Program-made: the position numbers and the translations under genes
Notes under the pieces: generated by a model
The model's database searches: none
What the model was told of the DNA's origin: nothing
What the model saw: only the letters and a program-made list of their open reading frames with translations
Part shown: in pieces, positions 26,532 to 34,429 of the stretch
How positions within the stretch are numbered: position 1 is the first letter of the stretch
How the letters are laid out: each line of letters starts with the position of its first letter
Assembly (NCBI RefSeq): GCF_009664365.1
Contig: NZ_CP044310.1
Location: forward strand, 2,677,001-2,741,000
Length of the DNA stretch: 64,000 bases
Direction of reading: 5' to 3'
DNA from: Paenibacillus xylanilyticus
Lineage (GTDB): Bacteria; Bacillota; Bacilli; Paenibacillales; Paenibacillaceae

Positions 26532-27443
26532 ATGAATTTGCACGGACTACGATTGTTCCATGCCATCGTAAGATATGGCGGCGTTACCCGCGCCGCAGAA
26601 GAACTGAATATTAGCCAGCCTGCGGTCTCGTCACAGGTGAAGAAATTTGAACATGAGCTGGGCATTCGTTTATTTGTTTCAGAGGGTAGACGACTGGTGC
26701 TTACCGATGTGGGTGTGCAGTTAAAAGAATACGCAGAACGTCTGTTTTTGCTTGAACAGGACGTGGAGAACTTTGTGCAGGACATGCGGGAAGGGAAAAA
26801 AGGCATCATTCGATTAACGGCAACGTACTTGCCTTCTAATTTTTTGCTGCCTGGGTGGATTGCGAAGTTCAAGCAAACGCACGAAGATGTGGAACTTGTG
26901 GTCAGTACGACCAACACCCGCATGGCCTTTGATCAACTGCTGCGATATGAGGCTGAGATTGCCGTATACGGTGGGAGCGGAGTAACACATCAAGGCGTAC
27001 ATTGGGATGAATTGTTTGAGGATGACATGTGGTTTGTCGTACATCCAGCGCATCCGTATGCGGATCGGGAAGTGGACTTGGCCCAGATGGTAGCAGAACC
27101 CTTCATCATGCGTGAAGAAGGCAGTGCAACGCGTGAGCGGCTAATCTCACTATGCAGTATGAACAACGTGGCTGCTCCTCGGATTGCGCTGCAGTTCAAC
27201 GGGTTGAATGAAACGATCAGTGCGGTAAAGGCCGGTTACGGAGCCAATTTTATATCCTCATTGGTCGTAAAGGAAGATGTGCGTGAGGGCCGTCTTTCAC
27301 GTGTATATGTCCGAGGAATTCATCTGAAAAATAAGATTGCCGTGTGTACCCGAGCTGGTGAGGTGTTATCACCTGCAGCGCAGCATATGGTACAGCTAAT
27401 TCGGAAGGAGGCATCCCGAATAACCGGAGATGGTAACCGATAA
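26532..27443 (+). CDS. LysR-family transcriptional regulator
   Basis: A 303-residue regulator. The N-terminal winged helix-turn-helix is clear (LRLFHAIVRYGGVTRAAEEL, then SQPAVSSQVKKFEHELGIRL), followed by a linker helix and a periplasmic-binding-like effector domain (IRLTATYLPSNFLLPGWIAK onward). ATG 26532 is 8 nt after AGGAG; the GTG at 26523 overlaps that site. It lies divergent from the O-methyltransferase, the usual LysR arrangement with its target. The effector is unknown. Confidence 0.9.
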   Translation: MNLHGLRLFHAIVRYGGVTRAAEELNISQPAVSSQVKKFEHELGIRLFVSEGRRLVLTDVGVQLKEYAERLFLLEQDVENFVQDMREGKKGIIRLTATYLPSNFLLPGWIAKFKQTHEDVELVVSTTNTRMAFDQLLRYEAEIAVYGGSGVTHQGVHWDELFEDDMWFVVHPAHPYADREVDLAQMVAEPFIMREEGSATRERLISLCSMNNVAAPRIALQFNGLNETISAVKAGYGANFISSLVVKEDVREGRLSRVYVRGIHLKNKIAVCTRAGEVLSPAAQHMVQLIRKEASRITGDGNR

Positions 27444-27534
27444 ACAAATGGAGAATATCTGAAATGAATACTAATACTCCATGCCTCCCAGAATGTTTCG
27501 TATGAAGATTGACATGTCAGATCAAACTCGAATG

Positions 27535-28251
27535 TTAACGTTCTGCTGTACCATCTTGCTGATCGTTAAACCGGTATAGGGCAAGCAAAGTCACGCCTCC
27601 AACCACGACAACAGGTATCCAGACCGCAATTATAGGAATGTTATGAAACATAAGCGCCGCGACAATGACACCAATCAGATAAATGATTACGGCAAACACC
27701 CGCAAGTACGAGTCATTGGATAAAGCCTTCATCAGTGAACCTATACTCGTGTGCCGGAGACGCTGCATAATGCTTACGGCATCTTCGACGACTGCGGCAA
27801 GATTGTTTGTCAGCACAGTGGTGGAGATCCCGGCGATACCGATCCGCCGTGCAGCTGTAGTCTGCATTCCCATAGCAGCAGCGAGTATGGCGATTAACAG
27901 ATAGGCAAGCTGTTCTGAATAAGGGCTGACCATAACGATCGCGAATATCAGAAGCAGGATGCTTTCGACAACAAAAACACGGGTTACACGGGGTGACCAT
28001 CCGTTTTTGGTATGGTTGGTACCGATCATGCGTGCGGCAATGGCATTGCCGGCAATGAAGCCCGCCAGAGCAATAAGGGAACGCAGCACGATAAACTCCT
28101 GCGCACGGGCTATCGCGATTCCAAGCAGTACGATATTGCCGGTCATATTCGCGGTAAGTACATGCCCCAGTCCCAGATATCCAATGACATCGACCATTCC
28201 GGCCGCTAGACATAGAAGCAGAAGTGAATACTTTTGCAGAGGTTGCTGCAT
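27535..28251 (-). CDS. YoaK/DUF1275 family membrane protein
   Basis: A 238-residue protein with about six transmembrane segments. The family marks are GMVDVIGYLGLGHVLTANMTGNIVLLG near the N-terminus and GMQTTAARRIGIAGISTTVLTNNLA mid-protein. Function is not established; some members are thought to be transporters. AAAGGAC lies about 9 nt before the ATG. Converges on the LysR gene with a 91-nt gap lacking a clear hairpin. Confidence 0.8.
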   Translation of the reverse strand: MQQPLQKYSLLLLCLAAGMVDVIGYLGLGHVLTANMTGNIVLLGIAIARAQEFIVLRSLIALAGFIAGNAIAARMIGTNHTKNGWSPRVTRVFVVESILLLIFAIVMVSPYSEQLAYLLIAILAAAMGMQTTAARRIGIAGISTTVLTNNLAAVVEDAVSIMQRLRHTSIGSLMKALSNDSYLRVFAVIIYLIGVIVAALMFHNIPIIAVWIPVVVVGGVTLLALYRFNDQQDGTAER

Positions 28252-28343
28252 GGTGAATCCGTCCTTTCAAGAAATGCTCAACCCTTCAAGTATACAGCAT
28301 CATCTCATAAAATAAAGACGGTACGTTCACTTATGATGTAAAA

Positions 28344-29216
28344 CTAGGGTGAAGCAAGCCAATCAAACATGTTGTTTACCGCGGCTGCATGGATACGGTC
28401 ATGGAACAAGTGATTCTGTCCCGCATAGGCATGAAAGGTCACTTCGATTCCTCTTCGCTTCAACCAATGGTACATCCGGGTTCCATGACTATAGTTGACT
28501 TGAGTATCTTCTGTACCGTGCATGATCAATACGGGACAGCGAAGCTTGGAGGCGGCAGCCAGCGGAGAACGGGCAAGATAGGCTTCGGGAACAGCACGGG
28601 GCGATCCGCCCAGAATCCGTTTCAATGTGCGTCTTAGGTCGGTTCGTTCCTGATATGTCCGTTCGACATCGGCAACTCCGCTCCACAACACAAGTTTATG
28701 TACATGGTGGGGGCCTTCGTTGAAAAAGGTAGCTGTATGCACAGCGTTGATGGCTCCGCGGGAGAATCCCATTAGTGAAATACGCGAGGAATCGGCATAT
28801 GGAAGTGCTTGTACTAGCCGGTATGCGGCTCGCACGTCTTCAATATCATGTCCACCATACTCGTCTCGCCCTTCGCTGCCCTCATTCCCGCGATAGGAGG
28901 GAGCGAACACGATGTACCCTTTGTGCGCAAACTGCTCCACCCAGGCCGTTTTTACGCCGCCATAGTTGCCAAGGCCTCCGCGACAATAGATAAGAACAGG
29001 CCACCTTTCTTGCTTATGGTTATTGATTTGCGTTGGAGGATAACGACTTGCCAGCAGCCGGAATTTCACATCATGTAATAAGTCTGTGCTGCATGCTTCA
29101 ATATGTTCCTTCGTCTCATGCTTGTGGCAAGAAGAAGAGATTATACAGCCTTCGGGCAGATACATATACGCTTTAACCCGGAATTCATTAGAGGAATAGG
29201 TCACTTGATACAGCAA
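28344..29216 (-). CDS. Alpha/beta hydrolase, prolyl-oligopeptidase-like (S9) fold
   Basis: A 290-residue probable cytosolic serine hydrolase. The nucleophile elbow is GFSRGAIN. The acid is in MHGTEDTQV and the His in GQNHLFHD, all in canonical order. Upstream, YCRGGLGNYG forms the oxyanion region and APSYRGNEGSEG is typical of S9-type dipeptidyl peptidase/esterase domains without the beta-propeller. It could be an esterase or peptidase. The start codon is TTG 29216, 10 nt after AGAGG. An insertion of polar, Cys/His-rich residues (about 25-45, SSSCHKHETKEHIEACS) is unusual. Confidence 0.75.
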   Translation of the reverse strand: MLYQVTYSSNEFRVKAYMYLPEGCIISSSCHKHETKEHIEACSTDLLHDVKFRLLASRYPPTQINNHKQERWPVLIYCRGGLGNYGGVKTAWVEQFAHKGYIVFAPSYRGNEGSEGRDEYGGHDIEDVRAAYRLVQALPYADSSRISLMGFSRGAINAVHTATFFNEGPHHVHKLVLWSGVADVERTYQERTDLRRTLKRILGGSPRAVPEAYLARSPLAAASKLRCPVLIMHGTEDTQVNYSHGTRMYHWLKRRGIEVTFHAYAGQNHLFHDRIHAAAVNNMFDWLASP

Positions 29217-29456
29217 GAAAAATCAGCCTCTTTCATGGTCAATAGATGTAGATAGGACAAGGTATAGAGCATGGAATACCATGTAGCATGTGTCAAAAAT
29301 CTGATCCCATACCTCTCGTTCATGCTAACTGCCCACGTGACACAAATTCGTTTATTGGCTCCATATGTTTTATAATGAATCAGAGACAGGTGCAGGCCGC
29401 CTGAATTCTTATATCTGTAAATTACTCAAGTGTGCATAAAAGAAAGGAAGAAAACC

Positions 29457-30206
29457 ATGATGAACGCTCCACATCCGATTGACCAATTCAAGAAATTCAA
29501 ATACGAAATTACCAGATTCATGATGATTTATAAATTTGCTCTCGATCAGATGGAAACCAAAATTGAAGTTTTAAAGGAAGAGTTTCAGTCCTTGCATGAT
29601 TACAGCCCGATTGAGCATACGAAATCCAGATTGAAGTCTCCCGAAAGTATCATGAACAAGATGTTTCGCAAAAATCACGAGCTGACCTTCGAAAGCATCA
29701 AGAAAAACATCAAGGACATTGCCGGCGTTCGTATCACATGCTCCTTTATCTCAGACATCTATCGGATCAAGGATATGCTGTGCAATCAGAGTGATCTGCG
29801 TGTGCTAGAGGTCAAGGACTATATCCAGAATCCGAAGCCCAATGGCTATCAAAGCTTGCACCTTTTGGTGGATGTGCCTGTTTATATGTCCAATGGTGAA
29901 GAACGTGCCTGCGTTGAGATTCAGATCCGTACCATTGCCATGGATTTCTGGGCGAGCCTTGAACATAAAATCTTTTATAAATACAATAAGGACGTTCCTG
30001 AACGTCTGACCAAGGAATTAAAAAGTGCAGCAGATTCCGCCAATGCGCTTGATCAACAGATGGAGAGGCTTCATCGGGAGATTCAAGAGATCAAGGATGC
30101 AGAGAATGAACGGGATGAGGAGGAGCTGCGCCGCATTATCATTAACAATCAGCAGTTTACACTACCATCCAACCTGCTTCGGCTGCTTGGAGATGGAGAA
30201 CACTAA
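29457..30206 (+). CDS. relP: Small alarmone synthetase, RelP type
   Basis: A 249-residue (p)ppGpp synthetase. Motifs match B. subtilis YwaC/RelP rather than RelQ: IYKFALDQMETK, SPIEHTKSRLKSPESI, DIAGVRITCSFISDIY, DYIQNPKPNGYQSLHL and EIQIRTIAMDFWASLEHK. It has only the synthetase domain; there is no HD hydrolase. It would transfer pyrophosphate from ATP to GDP or GTP under cell-wall or other stress. In B. subtilis the homologue is induced by envelope-stress sigma factors; no clear ECF promoter was found here, only a TATAAT at 29371-29376. ATG 29457 follows AAAGGAAG; the upstream GTG 29430 lacks a site. Confidence 0.92.
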   Translation: MMNAPHPIDQFKKFKYEITRFMMIYKFALDQMETKIEVLKEEFQSLHDYSPIEHTKSRLKSPESIMNKMFRKNHELTFESIKKNIKDIAGVRITCSFISDIYRIKDMLCNQSDLRVLEVKDYIQNPKPNGYQSLHLLVDVPVYMSNGEERACVEIQIRTIAMDFWASLEHKIFYKYNKDVPERLTKELKSAADSANALDQQMERLHREIQEIKDAENERDEEELRRIIINNQQFTLPSNLLRLLGDGEH

Positions 30207-30248
30207 GTAAACAGGAAACATCGTAAGGAAAGGAACAGTTTAATCCCT

Positions 30249-31475
30249 ATGAATAGTTCTTCAGCATCCTTAAATAACCAATCATCATCACGTGTGCGTA
30301 TGGCATTAATATTGGGGACACTGTCGGCCTTCGGTCCGTTGTCCTTGGATATGTATCTGCCCGCACTGCCTACACTGGCTGAGGATTTCAATTCCTCTCC
30401 TTCGTATGCACAGCTCAGCTTAACAGCCTGTATGGTCGGGCTTGCTGCAGGGCAGCTGCTGGCAGGTCCCCTTAGTGATGTACGAGGACGTCGTACGCCG
30501 CTCATTGCAGGACTTGTGCTATATACGATTGCTTCTATACTATGTCTGGTGAGTCCGACAATGGGTTCTTTTGTTGTGCTTCGTTTTATTCAGGGGGCTG
30601 CAGGCGCAGCCGGAATTGTTATATCCCGGGCAGTGGTAAGAGATGTGTATTCGGGTCCGGAGTTAACCCGGTTCTTCTCCCTGCTGATGCTTATTAACGG
30701 GGTAGCGCCTATCGCAGCACCGATTATCGGTGGACAGCTGCTTGCTTATACTTCATGGCGTGGTGTTTTTATCTTATTGAGTCTCATTGGGGTGCTTACG
30801 TTACTGGCCGTGATTTTTGGACTTGGAGAGACCCTGCCGTCCGAACGAAGATCCAGCGGAGGGTTGAAGCAGACTCTGGTCACATTCCGGCAGATCGCAT
30901 CGGACCGAATGTTCATGGGATATGCATTGACTCAAGGATTTGTAGCAGCGGGAATGTTTGCGTACATATCGGGTTCACCATTTGTACTGCAAAAGATTTA
31001 CGGCGTCTCTCCGCAAATGTTCAGTATCTGCTTCGCTGTTAATGGTCTCGGAATCATTTTGGCAAGCCAGATTGCCGGGAGATTGGCGGGGAAAGTGTCC
31101 GAAACGCGTTTGCTCATAGCGGGCCTCGTTGCCGCTGCTGTGGGAGGCACATCTCTGCTCATTGCGATCCTAATGGGAGGGAATCTGATCTCCATCCTGG
31201 TTACGTTATTTCTTGTCGTTTCCAGTGTGGGTCTTGTCAATACAGCTTCCTTCGCGCTGGCCATGGCTAACCAGGAGAAGTCAGCTGGCAGTGCCTCTGC
31301 ACTTATAGGGGTCATGACATTCCTGTTTGGCGGGATCGTAGCTCCGCTCGTCGGATTGGGAGGAGAGGGAACCGCAGTACCAATGGGGATCGTTATCGCA
31401 TGTGCCGACCTTGGGGCTTTACTGCTCTATCTGGTTATGGTCGGTAAGCGTGGGCACCGTCAGCAGACCCGATAA
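30249..31475 (+). CDS. Bcr/CflA-family drug-resistance MFS transporter
   Basis: A 408-residue 12-segment MFS exporter. The Bcr/CflA marks are present: GPLSLDMYLPALPTLAEDF in the first helix, AGPLSDVRGRRTPL (MFS motif A) and VISRAVVRDVYSG after helix 4. Relatives export bicyclomycin, chloramphenicol, cysteine or sulfonamides, so the substrate is open. It starts 42 nt after relP and may be co-transcribed. It ends at a strong shared terminator. Confidence 0.87.
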   Translation: MNSSSASLNNQSSSRVRMALILGTLSAFGPLSLDMYLPALPTLAEDFNSSPSYAQLSLTACMVGLAAGQLLAGPLSDVRGRRTPLIAGLVLYTIASILCLVSPTMGSFVVLRFIQGAAGAAGIVISRAVVRDVYSGPELTRFFSLLMLINGVAPIAAPIIGGQLLAYTSWRGVFILLSLIGVLTLLAVIFGLGETLPSERRSSGGLKQTLVTFRQIASDRMFMGYALTQGFVAAGMFAYISGSPFVLQKIYGVSPQMFSICFAVNGLGIILASQIAGRLAGKVSETRLLIAGLVAAAVGGTSLLIAILMGGNLISILVTLFLVVSSVGLVNTASFALAMANQEKSAGSASALIGVMTFLFGGIVAPLVGLGGEGTAVPMGIVIACADLGALLLYLVMVGKRGHRQQTR

Positions 31476-31494
31476 AATCTATATTAAAAAATTT

Positions 31495-31535
31495 AAGCGC
31501 CCCATTCGAAGCTCAATACTTCGGGTGGGGCGCTT
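31495..31535. terminator. Bidirectional intrinsic terminator
   Basis: A 17-bp stem with one mismatch (31495-31511 with 31519-31535) sits between two converging genes, 7 nt from the stop of the minus-strand gene. Confidence 0.88.
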
Positions 31536-31541
31536 TGTGTA

Positions 31542-32135
31542 CTAGCAAAGAGCGAACAAGATTTGTGTATTAAGCAGAATGCCAGGGGTCAGGAACGGAT
31601 AGAAGTAACCGACGACAAAACCAAAGATATTAGTGACAGGCCACATAAGAAAGACGTCATTGGTTGTGAATACAAGGGACCACCGGTTGTAACAGAAATT
31701 CGGCAGTACACGCTGATTCTGATCCCTTGGCGCAGTTACGCCTGTTTGGGCGAATTGCACAGCCTGGGTCAAATTCTGTGGTTGCTGCTGGATAAACAAT
31801 GGCAGAAGACCGGGGCTGCTTTTGATCAGATTATATAGAAATACCATCTCAGCTGGTGGCTGCCCAACCGGACGCGGATAGGCGCTTAACAGGTTGGGCA
31901 GATTGCTTTGCGATAACTGCGCGGGAACGCCTGGAACCGTACCTTGGCCTCCTCCTGGAAAGAACGGCGGCTGTCCCCCGGTGGTTCCACCTGGAAAGTA
32001 TGGGGGAAATGATCCCTGTCCTCCGGGAATTCCTTGGATAGGCTGCCCTCCCTGGCTGCCACCCGGGAATAATGGAGGAAACTGTACAGAGCGGTCTTCT
32101 CCGTAACCTGTATAAGTATGATTGATGTAATCCAT
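31542..32135 (-). CDS. Gly/Pro-rich FPGG-repeat protein, unknown
   Basis: A 197-residue protein of no recognised family. Residues about 20-65 are a low-complexity Gly/Pro/Gln segment with spaced FPGG units (LFPGGSQGGQP, YFPGGTTGGQP, FFPGGGQG). A helical middle (SQSNLPNLLSAYPRP to QFAQTG) follows, then an aromatic, hydrophobic C-terminus with FCYNRWSLVFTTND and MWPVTNIFGFVVGYFYPF. There is no signal peptide. The composition recalls spore-coat or surface-assembly proteins of Bacillaceae (inference only). GGAAGGA lies about 9 nt before the ATG. It is divergent from the Fur-controlled gene. Confidence 0.65.
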   Translation of the reverse strand: MDYINHTYTGYGEDRSVQFPPLFPGGSQGGQPIQGIPGGQGSFPPYFPGGTTGGQPPFFPGGGQGTVPGVPAQLSQSNLPNLLSAYPRPVGQPPAEMVFLYNLIKSSPGLLPLFIQQQPQNLTQAVQFAQTGVTAPRDQNQRVLPNFCYNRWSLVFTTNDVFLMWPVTNIFGFVVGYFYPFLTPGILLNTQILFALC

Positions 32136-32240
32136 CTAAGAACATCCTTCCTGTCGTCGTATTCTGAAAACATCATATGGCGGCATTCGCCCAAAGGTGA
32201 ATGGAGCACGAGATAATGAACGTGGTAAGGTAAAACCGGA

Positions 32241-32269
32241 TTGACAACTCAGTTGATAACAATTATCAT
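32241..32269 (+). promoter_or_regulatory. Promoter overlapped by a Fur box
   Basis: TTGACA (32241-32246) and TATCAT (32264-32269) are 17 bp apart. The 15-bp TGATAACAATTATCA (32254-32268) matches the Bacillus 7-1-7 Fur box (TGATAAT-N-ATTATCA) with one mismatch and covers the spacer and -10. Iron-loaded Fur would block the binding-protein gene. Confidence 0.85.
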
Positions 32270-32384
32270 TGTCAATGGAAATGGACAAGTACATACAGGG
32301 ATTATATACCGAAGGGTATAGAGTTCTTTTAAAATTGCCATACCAGCTCATGTGGAGATGTTCATCATGAAAGGGGATAATCAC

Positions 32385-33386
32385 GTGTTGAAGAGGAATA
32401 AAAAAGGACTTATGCTGCTAATCACGATTATGGTCATGTCATTGTGGCTGGCTGCATGCGGAACGAAATCTGCAGATAATGGAACTGCAGCAGGAGAGAC
32501 GAATACAACATCGGAGACGGAGACACAGACAGAAGCTCCAACAGAACGCACAGTAAAAGATGCACAGGGTCATGATGTGACGATTCCAGCTAATCCACAG
32601 CGCATTATCGCTTCCTATCTGGAAGATCATCTGGTAACACTTGGCGTTAAGCCAGCTGCTCAGTGGTCAGCACGTGATGGCAGTAGTGTGCAGGATTATC
32701 TTCAAGGAACTCTGAATGGAGTCCCTACTATTGCAAGTGAACTTCCTTTTGAAGCTGTTGCCAGCTTCTCACCGGATCTGATCATTATGGGTTCCGAGAG
32801 TACAGTAGAAGGGGAGAAGTACGAACAATACAACAAAATTGCCCCAACTTATGTACTTGGTGATGATGTGAACAAGGATTGGCGTCAGGCCCTATTGAAA
32901 ATAGGCGAGCTGTTGAACAAATCAGATGAAGCTCAAAAAGCGCTTGACGATTATGATGCAAAAGCAAAAGAAATTAAGGAAAAGGTGACTGCTGCAACAG
33001 GTGGTACGAAAACTGCAGCGGCACTCTGGCTCTTCAACAACAAGTTTTATGTGGTTAGTAACAATGTCTCCAGTGGTGAAGTCATGTACAATGAACTCGG
33101 ACTGCAGCAGCCTGAAGTTGTGAAGGAAATATCGGCAAAAGCAACAGGGAACTGGTCCGAGGTTTCCTTGGAAAGAATCGCAGATATGAATGCTGACTAT
33201 CTCTTCCTGGTTAACAGTGATAAGGGGACAGGGGCAGAAGCATTGAAAGATGCAGTCTGGCAAAGTATTCCTGCTGTGAAAAACGGAGAAGTATACGAGT
33301 TTGAGAGCACAAGCAGCTGGTTGTATAGCGGAGTGCAAGCCAACACGCAAATTCTGGAAGATATTCAGAAGAGCATTGTTAAATAA
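32385..33386 (+). CDS. Iron-siderophore ABC transporter substrate-binding lipoprotein
   Basis: A 333-residue class III (FecB/FhuD-like) binding protein. The signal peptide ends in the lipobox LAAC, followed by a Thr/Glu-rich linker and two lobes with VKDAQGHDVTIPANPQRIIA at the start and FSPDLIIMGS in lobe 1. It captures a ferric siderophore outside the membrane and hands it to a permease. GTG 32385 is 7 nt after AAGGGGA and gives a normal signal peptide; ATG 32367 is an alternative. The Fur box upstream supports an iron role. No permease or ATPase gene is adjacent, so it must use components from elsewhere. Confidence 0.9.
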   Translation: MLKRNKKGLMLLITIMVMSLWLAACGTKSADNGTAAGETNTTSETETQTEAPTERTVKDAQGHDVTIPANPQRIIASYLEDHLVTLGVKPAAQWSARDGSSVQDYLQGTLNGVPTIASELPFEAVASFSPDLIIMGSESTVEGEKYEQYNKIAPTYVLGDDVNKDWRQALLKIGELLNKSDEAQKALDDYDAKAKEIKEKVTAATGGTKTAAALWLFNNKFYVVSNNVSSGEVMYNELGLQQPEVVKEISAKATGNWSEVSLERIADMNADYLFLVNSDKGTGAEALKDAVWQSIPAVKNGEVYEFESTSSWLYSGVQANTQILEDIQKSIVK

Positions 33387-33424
33387 ATGAAATGGCACAT
33401 GATATGTGCTGCATATCAGCTTAC

Positions 33425-33460
33425 AACTCTCTGGTGTCCATGGGCATCAGGGAGTTTTTT
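33425..33460 (+). terminator. Intrinsic terminator after the binding protein
   Basis: A 12-bp stem with two wobble pairs (33425-33436 with 33445-33456), then a long T-rich run. Confidence 0.8.
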
Positions 33461-33549
33461 GTTTTTTTAGTATGACCCGATATATACTTACGAAGTAACA
33501 GTGTCCGTATGGGAACCATTCGTTCCCGATTAAGAAAGGGGATAGGTCG

Positions 33550-34173
33550 ATGATGTATACATTGAATCCAAATGATCTGACGAGCAGGGATAACTATAAA
33601 TTGATGAGTGGTTCGGTAGTTCCGCGACCGATTGCTTTTGTCACAACCATTTCAGAGGACGGCAGCGTCGTGAATGCAGCTCCGTTCAGTTTCTTTAATG
33701 TCGTTAGCTCCGATCCGCCGTTGTTGTCCATTTCCATTAACCGTAAGGATGGAGTGATGAAAGATACCGCCCGCAATGCGATTACAGGGCAAGAGCTGGT
33801 TGTACATATCTGCGACGAATCGATTGTTAACGATATGAACGAGACAGCAGCACTGCTTGAGCCGCATGAGAGCGAGCTGGAGCGAACCAGCCTGACGACG
33901 GTACCCAGTTCAGTTGTGGCGGTTCCCGGAATACAGGAAGCACTGATCCGCATGGAATGCCGTCTGTATCAGCATATTCCGGTGTCTAATGACGAAGGAA
34001 AACCTGTAACGGATCTGCTTCTCGTTCGCATCGTACAGTATCACTTTAATGAAAAAGTGTATGACCCCGAGCATCATTACATTTTGATGGATCATCTTAA
34101 GCCTGTAAGCCGGCTTGCGGGCAATGATTACGCTAAACTTGGTGAGCGATTTACGATAGTTCGGCCTGTATAA
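33550..34173 (+). CDS. Flavin reductase-like FMN-binding protein
   Basis: A 207-residue protein of the flavin-reductase-like split-barrel family. The marks are SGSVVPRPIAFVTTISEDG (FMN phosphate binding), NAAPFSFFNVVSSDPPLLSIS and KDTARNAITGQELVVHI. It would bind FMN and use NAD(P)H; partner and substrate are unknown. The neighbouring Fur-regulated gene hints at ferric-siderophore reduction, but the terminator between them makes this only a suggestion. AAAGGGGATAGG precedes the ATG. Confidence 0.82.
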   Translation: MMYTLNPNDLTSRDNYKLMSGSVVPRPIAFVTTISEDGSVVNAAPFSFFNVVSSDPPLLSISINRKDGVMKDTARNAITGQELVVHICDESIVNDMNETAALLEPHESELERTSLTTVPSSVVAVPGIQEALIRMECRLYQHIPVSNDEGKPVTDLLLVRIVQYHFNEKVYDPEHHYILMDHLKPVSRLAGNDYAKLGERFTIVRPV

Positions 34174-34247
34174 GGTCATCCGATTGGTCATTTACTTTTC
34201 ATCTTTTCATATGAGATTCTCATGTTAATTACCTAAATCGATTAATC

Positions 34248-34292
34248 AAGACGGACAACCTGTGCGAACGTGCAGGTCTTGTCCGTCTTTCC
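34248..34292 (+). terminator. Intrinsic terminator after the flavin reductase-like gene
   Basis: An 11-bp stem (34248-34258 with 34279-34289), extended inside by CCTG/CAGG, then a short T run. Confidence 0.8.
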
Positions 34293-34429
34293 TTGTTTGC
34301 TGAACATAAACTCCTTCTTGGTTGAATAGACTTGTACTATTCTAGTGTGTTACTTGATTGTATTCTAGGCCCTGCTAGCCATCATAAATGAAGAATGAAA
34401 TGCCAATCTGATAGAAGAGGAGCTTGGAT

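Noticed and set aside
29340..29380. Envelope-stress (ECF sigma) promoter before relP
   Set aside because: No TGAAAC-N16-CGTA type pair was found; only a sigma-A-like TATAAT is visible.
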